64,000 nucleotides of DNA. Origin: Burkholderiales bacterium C2 (lineage in GTDB: Bacteria; Pseudomonadota; Gammaproteobacteria; Burkholderiales; Burkholderiaceae_C). The stretch lies in the NCBI GenBank assembly GCA_005503085.1, contig SCOI01000022.1, positions 1 to 64,000 on the forward strand, read 5' to 3'. The notes below the pieces were generated by a model. The model was not told the DNA's origin, searched no databases, and saw nothing but the letters and a program-made list of their open reading frames with translations. The translations under genes and the position numbers were made by a program. Of this stretch, positions 53,187 to 61,987 are shown piece by piece (position 1 is the stretch's first letter; each line of letters starts with the position of its first letter).

Positions 53187-55556
53187 CTATTCGTCGGCCG
53201 CTGTTTGCTGCATGCGGGACAGATGTTCGATCACGCGCTGGGCATAGGCCGCGCCGTCGGCGCCCAGCTGCTCCAGCGGCAGGGCCGGCGCGAACAGCCG
53301 GGCGGCCAGCGCGGCGGCCGTGCTGCCGGCAATCTCGACAGGCTCGGCCGAGTCCGGCAGGCCCTGGGCCCGCAGCCAGGGGCGCCGCAGGTCACGGGCC
53401 AGCGCCTGGGCGGCCGCCGGTTCGCTGGCCTGCAGGACCAGCAGGCGTTCGGCCACGGCCTCGGCCAGCTCGGGGTAGAAGCTCACCGTGTAGGCATCGG
53501 GCGGCTCAGGGCTGACCTGGAACAGATAGGCCGCCTGCAAGGCCTGTGCATAGTGCTGGCGCGCCGCATCGAGCTCGCCGCCCTGCAGCTCGACATCGCC
53601 CAGCGCGCGCTGCAGCAGGGCCACGACCTCGGGGTCCTGCTCGCGCTCGGCCAGGCGCAGCGCCTGCTCGCACAAGGGCCGGGCCAGTGCCGGCTGGCCG
53701 CGCTGGATCTGCATATCGGCCAGGTGGTAGAGGACCCAGGCCTGGGTCCACTCGTCGCCGATCTCGACAAACAGGGCCAGTGCGTCGCGGTAGCGGGTCT
53801 CGGCGGCGGAGAAATCCTGTCGGCCAAAGCGCGCCGCCTCGGCCAGGAAGACGCTCGTGAGACCTCGCACGACGCAGGCATCGGGCTTGTCGCCGTCGGG
53901 CGGTGCGGCGTCGAGCTGGGCGCGCCGGCGGATCTCGCCCAGCGTGGCCTCGACGTCCGGCCAGAAGCCCTGGCTGCGCTCGACCGTCTCCTTGGGATAG
54001 GCCAGCTTGAAGCGGCGCAACAGGTCCAGCCCCTCGAGCAGCTGGTTGATGCGCTCGCCGCTCTGCGCCTGCAGCAGCGCGCCGCTGCCGGCCTCGGGCG
54101 CGGACAGGCTCAGGCGGTGGGCCCATTCATTGAGCAACTGGTCGCAGAAGTCGAAGCCCTCGTCGGTGAAGCAGCTCCACCACCAGAACGCGGTCAGCCA
54201 GACACGCAGAAAGGCCATCGTCGCGTCGCGGCTGTAGCCGGCCTGGGCGAAGTGGTAAAGCCAGTTGTCCTGCGATTCGCGCCAGTCGGGGTTCTCGTAG
54301 CGGTACAGGCCCAGGTAGTGGCTGCGTTTCTGGTACTGCTCCTCGATGGCTTTCAGCTGGGCCAGGTAGTAGTAGGCGGCGCGGGTGTTCAGCAGCTGCA
54401 GCCGCTCCGTCGGCAGCTTGCTGCGCAGGTATTCGGCGATCACCCGGTGCATCGTGTAGCGCGGCTCGCCGCCGGGCCGGGCCGCCGCGCGCCGCTCCAG
54501 CATGCCGGCCTGGACCAGCTGGCGCAGCAGCACCGGCCTGACCTCGGCGACGCTCAGCGCCAGCGATTCGTCGAACCAGATCGGATCGGGCCGCAGCACC
54601 GCCAGCGCCGTGACCGCCTCGCGCAGCTGCTGGGCGTCGGTGGGTTCGCCGTTGAGCAGGCCCGAGCTGCCCAGCTGGCTGTAGCCGGCCTCGACCACCT
54701 CGGCCAGGCTGAAGCTGGCGTTCTCGGCAAACTCCATCGGTTTCTTGGCCGCGAACATGCGGCGTATATCGCTCAGCGAGGCCAGCAGATCCTGCACCGG
54801 CCGGCTCTCATCCTCGTTGTTGCGCAGCATGCGGCCCAGCAGCACCAGGGCCAGCGGCAGGCCGTCGACCCGGTCTGCCAGCATGCGCAGGGCCTCGGGC
54901 TCGGCCTCGGCGGCCTGCGGCGCCAGCGCGCGCAGCAGGCGCAGGCTCTCGTCCAGCGCCAGCTTGGGCACCACATGGACCTGGGCCCGGGGGTTCAGAT
55001 CGCGCGCGACCCCGCGCTTGCGCGAAGTCAGCACCCGCGTGATGTGGGGGCCGGCCAGCATGAAGTACTGGCCCTCGGCCGAGGTCCAGACATCGTCAAC
55101 GACCAGCAGCACCCGGCGCTCGCCGATACGGGCCGCGATCGCGCGGCCCAGCTCGCCATCGTTCTTGCGTTTGGCGATCGTGGCCTCATCCAGGCCGACG
55201 GCTTCGGCCCATTTGACCAGCTCGCCATGCACATCGGGCGTCTGGCCCAGATGGGCCCACAGCACGCCGTCGAAGCGGCCGCGTAGCGCCTGGTGGCGTA
55301 TCAGCTCGGCCGCCACCGTGGTCTTGCCGATGCCGGGCAGGAACTCGAAGGCGAAGTCCTGCTGGCCGGCCTCGATGCCCGCCAGCACGGCGGCCACCAG
55401 CTCACTGCGGCCGACGATGGCGTGCTGGGGCAGGCGCAGCTCGGGTTCGGGAATCGCATGCGACGCGTCGCGCGCGGGCTGGCCCAGGTTCAGCGCACCC
55501 AGGCTGGCGATCTGGATCAGGTTCTCGATGCGATCGGCCGAGGTGTCGCCGCTCAT
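53187..55556 (-). CDS. NB-ARC/STAND NTPase with C-terminal TPR-like repeats (bacterial NLR-like)
   Basis: 789 aa. NB-ARC: P-loop LPGIGKTTVA (K78), Walker B RVLLVVDDVW (D154-D155), sensor VLTSRKRG, GLPLA (232-236) and an MHD-like MHR (369-371). Leu/Ala-rich helical repeats of TPR type follow (about 580-720). The first 30 residues lack a known effector domain but contain ADRIENLIQIASLGALNLG (7-25), which resembles the C-terminus of the adjacent small protein. Such proteins act as ligand-triggered switches, often in antiphage defence or programmed death. Its ATG overlaps that small gene's stop (ATGA). Confidence 0.9.
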   Translation of the reverse strand: MSGDTSADRIENLIQIASLGALNLGQPARDASHAIPEPELRLPQHAIVGRSELVAAVLAGIEAGQQDFAFEFLPGIGKTTVAAELIRHQALRGRFDGVLWAHLGQTPDVHGELVKWAEAVGLDEATIAKRKNDGELGRAIAARIGERRVLLVVDDVWTSAEGQYFMLAGPHITRVLTSRKRGVARDLNPRAQVHVVPKLALDESLRLLRALAPQAAEAEPEALRMLADRVDGLPLALVLLGRMLRNNEDESRPVQDLLASLSDIRRMFAAKKPMEFAENASFSLAEVVEAGYSQLGSSGLLNGEPTDAQQLREAVTALAVLRPDPIWFDESLALSVAEVRPVLLRQLVQAGMLERRAAARPGGEPRYTMHRVIAEYLRSKLPTERLQLLNTRAAYYYLAQLKAIEEQYQKRSHYLGLYRYENPDWRESQDNWLYHFAQAGYSRDATMAFLRVWLTAFWWWSCFTDEGFDFCDQLLNEWAHRLSLSAPEAGSGALLQAQSGERINQLLEGLDLLRRFKLAYPKETVERSQGFWPDVEATLGEIRRRAQLDAAPPDGDKPDACVVRGLTSVFLAEAARFGRQDFSAAETRYRDALALFVEIGDEWTQAWVLYHLADMQIQRGQPALARPLCEQALRLAEREQDPEVVALLQRALGDVELQGGELDAARQHYAQALQAAYLFQVSPEPPDAYTVSFYPELAEAVAERLLVLQASEPAAAQALARDLRRPWLRAQGLPDSAEPVEIAGSTAAALAARLFAPALPLEQLGADGAAYAQRVIEHLSRMQQTAADE

Positions 55557-55963
55557 GGCTTGTCGGACCCGCGCCCGATGTTCAGGGTCTGGACCGAACC
55601 GGCGTTGACGACGCTGCCTATGCTGTCGGCCCGCACATTGAACTGCTGGGCCGGGCCGGTCGCAGCCAGACCCTGCAGCAGCTCGGCCAGCTCGCGTGCG
55701 AAGGCGGGGTCCCGCTCCAGCGCGTCGCGCAGCAGCTTTTGCACCACCATCTGGTTGAGTGGGTCCTGCGGCGCGGCCTGCAGATCCTGCAACTGCTTGT
55801 GCTCGACCGGCGCGGCGGCGAAGCGGGCCTTCAGCTTGTCGAACAGCTTGCCGCCCTGATCCAGAGCGGCCTGACCGGCGCCCTCGGCGAACTTGCCGGC
55901 GGCCTTGGCCAGATAGGGGGCGAGGGCGGCGATGACGCCGGCGGCGATGGCGGCGGGGTCCAT
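55553..55963 (-). CDS. Putative helical effector partner of the STAND protein (Bell-like), with C-terminal amyloid-like motif
   Basis: 136 aa, family not certain. Residues 3-35 are an Ala-rich hydrophobic/amphipathic stretch (IAAGVIAALAPYLAKAAGKF), 40-100 are helical (FDKLKARFAAAP; ALERDPAFARELAELLQGL), and 104-130 end in a beta-prone tail with ADSIGSVVNAGSVQTLNIG. That tail aligns ungapped with residues 7-25 of the STAND protein: 7 identities and about 6 conservative pairs in 19. Helical membrane-active domain plus terminal motif shared with a neighbouring NLR is the scheme of NLR/amyloid-signalling pairs (established concept; membership here is inference). The upstream gene ends 3 bp before. 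Confidence 0.75.
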   Translation of the reverse strand: MDPAAIAAGVIAALAPYLAKAAGKFAEGAGQAALDQGGKLFDKLKARFAAAPVEHKQLQDLQAAPQDPLNQMVVQKLLRDALERDPAFARELAELLQGLAATGPAQQFNVRADSIGSVVNAGSVQTLNIGRGSDKP

Positions 55964-55966
55964 GGC

Positions 55967-56296
55967 TCAGCCCCCGGCCCGGAAGGCATAGGAACGCTCG
56001 GGCCGGCAGACATCGATCTGATACTCGCTCATGAACTCCTCGCGGCCGCGGCGCTGTGCCTCGCGGTGCTCGGGATGCTCGCGCCAGGCCCGCAGCGTGT
56101 CGGCATCGGCGAATTCGACCAGGGTCAGCGTTTCGCCATCGGCGGCCGCGAAGTCCTTGTAGGAGAGAAAGCCCGGCATCGTGCTGGCCACCTCATACAT
56201 CCGCTGCCCCAGCGGCTCCAGCGCGGCCATATCGGCATCGGCGCGCAGCCGTGAACGGAACACCACCACCAGTTTCTCGGTCGCAGTCATCATCAT
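55967..56296 (-). CDS. Antibiotic biosynthesis monooxygenase (ABM)-domain protein
   Basis: 109 aa, one dimeric alpha-beta barrel domain: EKLVVVFRSRLRADADMAALEPLGQRMYEVASTMPGFLSYKDF, then TLTLVEFADADTLRAWREHPEHREAQRRGREEF. Members oxidise small aromatics or degrade haem, or act in stress. No catalytic residues decide here. GGAG lies before a run of three ATGs. The small effector-like gene starts 3 bp after its stop, so all three genes probably share a transcript with the STAND gene. Confidence 0.88.
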   Translation of the reverse strand: MMMTATEKLVVVFRSRLRADADMAALEPLGQRMYEVASTMPGFLSYKDFAAADGETLTLVEFADADTLRAWREHPEHREAQRRGREEFMSEYQIDVCRPERSYAFRAGG

Positions 56297-56370
56297 GGCG
56301 CACTCCTCGGAGAAGGCGCGGCCAGTCTACTGCGCACGGCGGCGCCCTACATCCCCCCAGCTTTCGAGCC

Positions 56371-57780
56371 TCAGAGCCAGCCGCGCCGGCTCACATCGTC
56401 CAGGGTCAGGTCCAGGCAGCGCCGAATCAGGCCCAGCATCTCGTCGATCTGCGCCAGCGTCGTCACCAGCGGCGGCGCGACGATCATGCGGTCGCCGACC
56501 GCGCGCATGATCAGGCCGTTGCCGAAGCAGTGGGCCCGGCAAAGCATGCCCACGCCCAGCTCGGGCGCGAAGGTCTGCAGCGTGGTCTTGTTCCTGACCA
56601 GCTGCAGCGCGCCCATCAGGCCGCAGCTCTGCGCCTCACCGACCAGCGGGTGCTGCTCGGCCAGCTTGGCAAACTGCGCGGCAAGATAGGGGCCAGTGCT
56701 GGCCTGCACATGCTTGACCAGATTGAGCTGACGCAGCAACCGGATATTGGCCACCGCCACCGCGCAGGCAGTCGGGTGGCCCGAGTAGGTGAAGCCATGC
56801 TCGAACTCGCCGCCCTGTTCGATCAGAACCCGCGCGATCCGCTCGCCCACCATCACGCCGCCCAGCGGGATATAGCCCGAGGTCACGCCCTTGGCGAAGG
56901 TCATCAGATCGGGCTTGAAGCCCTGGGTCTCGCAGCCGAACCAGGCGCCGGTGCGACCGAAGCCGCAGATCACCTCGTCGCTGACCAGGAGCACGCCGTA
57001 TTGGTCGCAGATGCGCTGGATCTCCGGCCAGTAGCTGGCCGGCGGCACGATCACGCCGCCGGCGCCCTGGACCGGCTCGCCGATGAAGGCGGCGACGTTC
57101 TCCGGGCCCTGCTCCAGCAGCTTGGCCTCCAGCCAGCGCGCGGCGCTGAGGCCAAAATCCTCGCGGCTTTGCTCGCGGCCCAGCGCGAACCAGTGCGGCT
57201 GATCGATATGCGCGATGCCCGGTATCGGCAGCCCGCCTTGAGCATGCATGCCGCTCATGCCGCCCAGCGAGGCACCGGCCATCGTCGAGCCGTGATAGCC
57301 GTTGATGCGGCCGATCACGGTCTGGCGCTGCGGCTGGCCCAGGATGTCCCAGTAGCGCCGCACCATGCGCAGCACCGTGTCATTGCCCTCCGAACCCGAG
57401 CCGGTGAAGAACACATGCTGGAACTGTGGTGGCGTGACCTCGGCCAGCAGCTCGGCCAGCTCGATGGCGGGCGGCGTGGCCGTCTGGAAGAAGGCGTTGT
57501 AGAAGGGCAGCTCCTTCATCTGGCGCGCTGCGGCATCGATCAGCGACTGCTGGCCGTAGCCGACATTGACGCACCACAGACCGCTCATCGCGTCGAGGAT
57601 CTTGTGGCCCTCGCTGTCCCACAGATAAATGTTGTCGGCCCGCTCGATGATGCGCGAGCCCTTGGCGGCCAGGCCCTTGAAGTCGGTGAAGGGGTGGAGG
57701 AAATGCGCGGCGTCGGCGCGCTGCCATTCGCCGGTGCTGCGGCGCTCGATCAGCGCTGCCTGTTGCTGGATCTGGCTCAT
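56371..57780 (-). CDS. Class III aminotransferase, putrescine-pyruvate type (SpuC-like)
   Basis: 469 aa. PLP enzyme moving an omega-amino group to pyruvate. PLP Lys K297 in MTFAKGVTSGYIPLGG, Asp D268 in LVSDEVICGFGRTG, and TGSGSEGNDTVLRMVRRYW, typical of the SpuC/polyamine transaminase group. It lies in an operon with the gamma-glutamylputrescine synthetase-like and hydrolase genes, 12 bp downstream of the former. Substrate putrescine/cadaverine is inferred from context. Downstream the ABM-STAND cassette begins after 74 bp. Confidence 0.9.
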   Translation of the reverse strand: MSQIQQQAALIERRSTGEWQRADAAHFLHPFTDFKGLAAKGSRIIERADNIYLWDSEGHKILDAMSGLWCVNVGYGQQSLIDAAARQMKELPFYNAFFQTATPPAIELAELLAEVTPPQFQHVFFTGSGSEGNDTVLRMVRRYWDILGQPQRQTVIGRINGYHGSTMAGASLGGMSGMHAQGGLPIPGIAHIDQPHWFALGREQSREDFGLSAARWLEAKLLEQGPENVAAFIGEPVQGAGGVIVPPASYWPEIQRICDQYGVLLVSDEVICGFGRTGAWFGCETQGFKPDLMTFAKGVTSGYIPLGGVMVGERIARVLIEQGGEFEHGFTYSGHPTACAVAVANIRLLRQLNLVKHVQASTGPYLAAQFAKLAEQHPLVGEAQSCGLMGALQLVRNKTTLQTFAPELGVGMLCRAHCFGNGLIMRAVGDRMIVAPPLVTTLAQIDEMLGLIRRCLDLTLDDVSRRGWL

Positions 57781-57792
57781 CGCGGATTCTCC

Positions 57793-59160
57793 TCAGACAT
57801 GCAGCAGCAGGTGTTCGCGCTCCCAGGGCGAGATCACCTTCATGAACTCGGCATACTCGATCTCCTTGATCTCCGAATAGACGGTGATGAAGGACTCGCC
57901 GAGCACGGCAGCCAGCTCCTTGTCGGCGCGCAGCAGGGCCAGCGCCTCGCCCAGGCTGCGCGGCAACTGGTAGTCGCCCAGATAGGCATCGCCCTTGCAT
58001 TCGGCGGTCGGCTCGATGCGGTTCTTGATGCCCAGATAGCCGCAGGCCAGGGTCGCGGCATGGGCCACATAGGGGTTGGCATCGGCGCCGATCACGCGGT
58101 TCTCGACGCGCCGCGCGGCCGGCGGCGCCAACGGTGCGCGGATGCCGACGGTGCGGTTGTCGGTGCCCCACTGGATATTGATCGGCGCGGCGGTGTGGCG
58201 GGCCAGGCGGCGGTAGCTGTTGACATAGGGGGCGAACAGCGCCATCGCGGCCGGGATGTGTTTTTGCAGGCCGCCGATGTACCAGAAGAACTCGCGGCTG
58301 GGCGTGCCGTCCTCGTTGCTGAACAGATTGCGGCCGCTGCGCTTGTCGACCAGGCTCTGATGCACATGCATCGCGCTGCCCGGTTCGCCGGCGATGGGCT
58401 TGGCCATGAAGGTGGCGAACATATCGTGGCGCAGCGCCGCCTCGCGCACCGTGCGTTTGAAGAAGAAGACCTCGTCGGCCAGGCCCAGCGGATGGCCGTG
58501 AAAGAAGTTGATCTCCATCTGGCCGGCGCCGATCTCGTGGATCAGGGTGTCGACATTGAGCTGCATCTTCTCGCAGTAGTCGTAGACATCCTCGAACAGC
58601 GGGTCGAACTCGTTGACCGCGTCGATCGAATAGGCCTGACGCGAGGTTTCGGCGCGGCCGCTGCGGCCCACCGGCGGTTTCAGCGGCATGTCGGGATCGC
58701 TGTTGCGAGCCACCAGATAGAACTCCAGCTCGGGCGCGACCACCGGCTCCCAGCCCTCGTCGTCGAACAGGCCGCAGACCCTGCGCAGCACCGAGCGCGG
58801 CGCGAAGGGCACGAGCTGGCCGTGGCGGTCGAAGCAGTCGTGGATGATTTGCGCGGTCGGGTCGCTGGCCCAGGGCACGAGACGGGCGGTGGTGGGGTCG
58901 GCGCGCAGATGCATGTCCCGGTCGTTCGGGCTGATCACATCGTAGTACGGACCTTCCTCGGGGAACTCGCCGGTGACACCCATTGCGACCACGGCCTCGG
59001 GCAGGCGCATGCCGCGATCCTCGGTGAACTTCTCGCGCGGCAGGATCTTGCCGCGCGCCACGCCGGTCAGATCGGGCACCAGGCACTCGATCTCGGTGAC
59101 CCCGTGCTCGCGGAACCATTGCTCCAGCTCGCTGAATGTGAACTTGTCTCGTACCACCAT
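57793..59160 (-). CDS. Glutamine-synthetase family protein, gamma-glutamylpolyamine synthetase-like
   Basis: 455 aa. ATP-dependent ligation of glutamate to an amine. GS motifs: APELEFYLVARN, the metal-binding EIGAGQMEINFFHG, the ATP site MHVHQSLVD and the substrate region NPYVAHAATLACGYLGI. Divergent N-terminus (ECLVPDLTGVARGKILPREKF) is that of PuuA/SpuI, not of GlnA. There is no adenylylation Tyr loop visible. AGGAGGTG precedes the start. With the hydrolase next to it, it makes gamma-glutamyl-polyamine. Confidence 0.92.
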   Translation of the reverse strand: MVVRDKFTFSELEQWFREHGVTEIECLVPDLTGVARGKILPREKFTEDRGMRLPEAVVAMGVTGEFPEEGPYYDVISPNDRDMHLRADPTTARLVPWASDPTAQIIHDCFDRHGQLVPFAPRSVLRRVCGLFDDEGWEPVVAPELEFYLVARNSDPDMPLKPPVGRSGRAETSRQAYSIDAVNEFDPLFEDVYDYCEKMQLNVDTLIHEIGAGQMEINFFHGHPLGLADEVFFFKRTVREAALRHDMFATFMAKPIAGEPGSAMHVHQSLVDKRSGRNLFSNEDGTPSREFFWYIGGLQKHIPAAMALFAPYVNSYRRLARHTAAPINIQWGTDNRTVGIRAPLAPPAARRVENRVIGADANPYVAHAATLACGYLGIKNRIEPTAECKGDAYLGDYQLPRSLGEALALLRADKELAAVLGESFITVYSEIKEIEYAEFMKVISPWEREHLLLHV

Positions 59161-59208
59161 GCTGCACCTCCTCGGTTGATGGGATCGGATGTCCGGCGGG
59201 CGGGGCTC

Positions 59209-59985
59209 CTAGGTCCGCCAGTTACTGACTTTGTTGCCTTGGTAATCGCGACAGGCTTGTCCGAAGGCCTGCAGCAGACGTTGGGAAATCGGGTTGCTGT
59301 GCGCCAGCCACTCCGGATGCCATTGCACGCACAGCGAGAAACCCGGCGCATCGGCCACCGTGAAGGCCTCGACGAGGCCGTCCTCGGCCAGGGCCTCGAC
59401 GCGCAGGCCCGGCGCCAGGCGCTTGATGCCCTGGCCATGCAGCGAGTTGACCTCGATGGGCGCGCTCGAACCCAGGATCGCGGCCAGCTGGCCGCCGGGC
59501 AGGACCTGGACCGGGTGGGCGCTGGCGTACTGGATCTCGGGCGGCTGGCCCTTGACGGCGCGATGGTCCCGCAGCCCCGGCTGCTCCTGCACGGCCTGGT
59601 GCAGGCTGCCGCCCAGCGCCACATTGGCCTCCTGGAAACCGCGGCAGATGCCCAGCAGCGGCAGACCCAGGGCCAGGGCCTTGGGGATCAGCGGCAGGGT
59701 CCAGGCATCGCGCAGCGGATCCAGCGGCAGGCTCTGGTCGTGCACGGTCTCGCCGAAATGGCTGGGGTGGACATTGCTCTGCGAGCCGGTCAGCAGCAGG
59801 CCGTCGGCCAGGGCCAGCAGCTCGTCCAGCTCGTCGGGCGTGCTGGCCGGCACGATCAGCGGCAGGCAGCCGGCCAGGCGCACCGCGTCGATGTATTTCT
59901 TGCCGGCCATCTGGAAGGGATGCTCGCCCATCATGCGGTTGCAGGCCGGCACCAGCACCACGGGCTTACGGGAAGACAAGGTCAT
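59209..59985 (-). CDS. Gamma-glutamyl-gamma-aminobutyrate hydrolase, PuuD-like class I glutamine amidotransferase
   Basis: 258 aa from ATG 59985. It cleaves gamma-Glu-GABA to Glu and GABA. Nucleophile C114 in LGICRGFQEANVALGG, then H223 and E225 in VQWHPEW. HPVQVLPGGQLAAILG and NSLHGQGIKRL are peptidase C26 signatures. An upstream in-frame ATG (60018) lies in the preceding gene end and is not preferred. It sits 42 bp after the transaminase and 48 bp before the synthetase. Confidence 0.9.
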   Translation of the reverse strand: MTLSSRKPVVLVPACNRMMGEHPFQMAGKKYIDAVRLAGCLPLIVPASTPDELDELLALADGLLLTGSQSNVHPSHFGETVHDQSLPLDPLRDAWTLPLIPKALALGLPLLGICRGFQEANVALGGSLHQAVQEQPGLRDHRAVKGQPPEIQYASAHPVQVLPGGQLAAILGSSAPIEVNSLHGQGIKRLAPGLRVEALAEDGLVEAFTVADAPGFSLCVQWHPEWLAHSNPISQRLLQAFGQACRDYQGNKVSNWRT

Positions 59986-60027
59986 AAACGCAAAGGGCCA
60001 CCGAAGTGACCCCATCATGCCTGTGTT

Positions 60028-61350
60028 TCAGGCGGCCCGTTTCAAGGCGCCGCGCAAGGTGTCGACGATCTGGTCGATATGGCTGCGCTCGATGATCAGC
60101 GGCGGCGACAGCGCGATGGTGTCGCCGGTCGTGCGTATCAGCAGGCCCTTCTCATAGCAGTCCAGGAAGATGTTGAAGGCGCGCTTGGCCGGCTCGCCCG
60201 GCAGGGGCGCCAGCTCGATGCCGCCGACCAGGCCGATATTGCGGATGTCGATCACATGGGGCTCGTTCCTCAGCGCATGCAGGCTCTCGGCGAAATAGCC
60301 CTGCAGCTCGGCCGCACGGGTCAGCAGGCCCTCGTCGGCATAGGTGTCCAGCGTGCCCAGCGCGGCGGCGCAGGCCAGCGGATGGGCCGAGTAGGTGTAG
60401 CCGTGGAAGAACTCGATCAGGTGTTCGGGCCCGTTCATGAAGGCGTCGTGGATGCCTTGCTTGGCGAACACCGCGCCCATCGGCACGCAGCCATTGGTCA
60501 AGCCCTTGGCCACCGTCATCAGGTCCGGTGTGACGCCGAAGGTCTGGGCGCCGAAGGGATTGCCGGTACGGCCGAAGCCGGTGATGACCTCGTCGAAGAT
60601 CAAGAGGATGCCGTGCTTGTCGCAGATCTCGCGCAGGCGCTGCAGATAGCCCTGCGGCGGGATCAGCACCCCGGTGGAGCCGGCGACCGGCTCGACGATG
60701 ACGGCAGCGATGGTGCTGGCATCATGCAGCGCGATCAGGCGCTCGAGATCGTCGGCGAACTCGGCGCCATGGGCCGGTTGGCCGAGCGAGAAGGCATTGC
60801 GCGCATGGTCATGGGTGTGGCGGATATGGTCGACGCCGCTGAGCAGGGTGCCGAACATCTTGCGGTTGGCCACCATGCCGCCGACCGAGATGCCGCCGAA
60901 ATTGACGCCGTGATAGCCGCGCTCGCGGCCGATCAAGCGGGTGCGCGCGCCCTCGCCACGCACGCGGTGGTAGGCAATGGCCATCTTCAGCGCGGTTTCG
61001 ACCGACTCCGAACCCGAGTTCGTGAAGAACACCTTGTTGAGCCCGGCCGGGGTCAGCGCGGCCAGCCGTTCGGCCAGCTCGAAGGCCTTGGGGTGGGCCA
61101 TCTGGAAGGGCGGGGCGAAGTCCAGCTCGGCCGCCTGCTGCTGGATGGCCTGGACGATCTTGGGTCGGTTGTGGCCGGCGTTGACGCACCACAGGCCGGC
61201 AATGCCGTCCAGGATCTGGCGGCCCTTGTCGTCCGTGAAATACATACCGTCGGCACGGGTCAGCAGGCGCGGCGCCTTCTTGAACTGGCGGTTCGCGGTG
61301 AACGGCATCCAGTAGGCGTCCATCGCGGGATGGGGGGTGTGGTCAGACAT
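60028..61350 (-). CDS. Class III aminotransferase, beta-alanine-pyruvate type
   Basis: 440 aa. PLP Lys K282 in MTVAKGLTNGCVPMGA, Asp D253 in IFDEVITGFGRTG, TNSGSESVETALKMA in the dimer region and the group-typical YWMPFTANRQFKKAPRLL near the N-terminus. This opening is that of omega-amino-acid-pyruvate transaminases (BauA/beta-Ala:Pyr). It is first in the operon, read away from the Lrp regulator, and adds beta-alanine or GABA transamination. Confidence 0.92.
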   Translation of the reverse strand: MSDHTPHPAMDAYWMPFTANRQFKKAPRLLTRADGMYFTDDKGRQILDGIAGLWCVNAGHNRPKIVQAIQQQAAELDFAPPFQMAHPKAFELAERLAALTPAGLNKVFFTNSGSESVETALKMAIAYHRVRGEGARTRLIGRERGYHGVNFGGISVGGMVANRKMFGTLLSGVDHIRHTHDHARNAFSLGQPAHGAEFADDLERLIALHDASTIAAVIVEPVAGSTGVLIPPQGYLQRLREICDKHGILLIFDEVITGFGRTGNPFGAQTFGVTPDLMTVAKGLTNGCVPMGAVFAKQGIHDAFMNGPEHLIEFFHGYTYSAHPLACAAALGTLDTYADEGLLTRAAELQGYFAESLHALRNEPHVIDIRNIGLVGGIELAPLPGEPAKRAFNIFLDCYEKGLLIRTTGDTIALSPPLIIERSHIDQIVDTLRGALKRAA

Positions 61351-61483
61351 GGCAGGGCTCCTTGAATGCCGACCAGTCTAGACAGGGATGCGCGCAATAT
61401 GCAGGCGCAATGGCCTGGCGTTAACCCGTGTTTTTGCATCTTCGTGCGATCATCTGCCAATCAAACCGCAGGAAATTCGAACG

Positions 61484-61954
61484 ATGGGCTCAGAAGTGCA
61501 ACTGGATGCGATTGACCGTGCCATCCTCAGGGAGCTGCAGCAGGATGGCCGGCGCTCCAATGTGGAGCTGGCGCAGCGGGTGCACCTGTCGCCGTCGGCC
61601 TGTCTGCGCCGGGTCAAACAGCTGGAGGACGCGGGAGTGATTGCCGGCTATGTGGCCCTGGTCAACCCGAAGGCGGTGGGCAAGCCCGGCACCAGCTACA
61701 CCATCATCAATCTGGAGCGCATGACGCCGCAGGCGCTGGGTGCCTTCGAGCAGGCGGTGCGCGATGTGCCGGAGATCCTCGACTGCTTCTATGTGGCCGG
61801 CACGAATGACTATCTCTTGCGCTTTGCCTACAAGGATGCCGAAGATCTGGAGCGCCTGCACAGCGATGTGCTGATGCATCTGCCCGGGGTGGCGCGCTCG
61901 AACTCGATGCTGGTGCTGCGAACCGTCAAGAAGACGACGGCGTTCGAACTCTAG
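61484..61954 (+). CDS. Lrp/AsnC-family transcriptional regulator
   Basis: 156 aa. HTH at residues 9-55 (LDAIDRAILRELQQDGRRSNVELAQRVHLSPSACLRRVKQLEDAGVI), then a RAM ligand-binding domain (LGAFEQAVRDVPEILDCFYVAGTNDYLLRF). It diverges from the putrescine/beta-alanine operon across 133 bp and is its likely regulator, responding to an amino acid (inference). The gap contains GCGCAAT repeated at about 61391 and 61404. Confidence 0.93.
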   Translation: MGSEVQLDAIDRAILRELQQDGRRSNVELAQRVHLSPSACLRRVKQLEDAGVIAGYVALVNPKAVGKPGTSYTIINLERMTPQALGAFEQAVRDVPEILDCFYVAGTNDYLLRFAYKDAEDLERLHSDVLMHLPGVARSNSMLVLRTVKKTTAFEL

Positions 61955-61987
61955 CGGGCACGGCGCCCGGTCGAACTGCCCAGTCGA

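Noticed and set aside
55967-56296. The ABM protein as a third defence component
   Set aside because: Its domain is widespread in metabolism and no catalytic or defence link is visible. Only operon proximity argues for it, so I kept it as a neighbour.
56056-60009. A 1317-codon plus-strand frame over the putrescine genes
   Set aside because: It is antisense to four well-supported genes with catalytic motifs, and its translation is Gln/His/Arg/Ala-rich without recognisable domains.
61351-61483. A precise Lrp operator and promoters in the divergent gap
   Set aside because: GCGCAAT repeats and a TAGACT box are present, but no -35/-10 pair with proper spacing was convincing, so I did not list a site.
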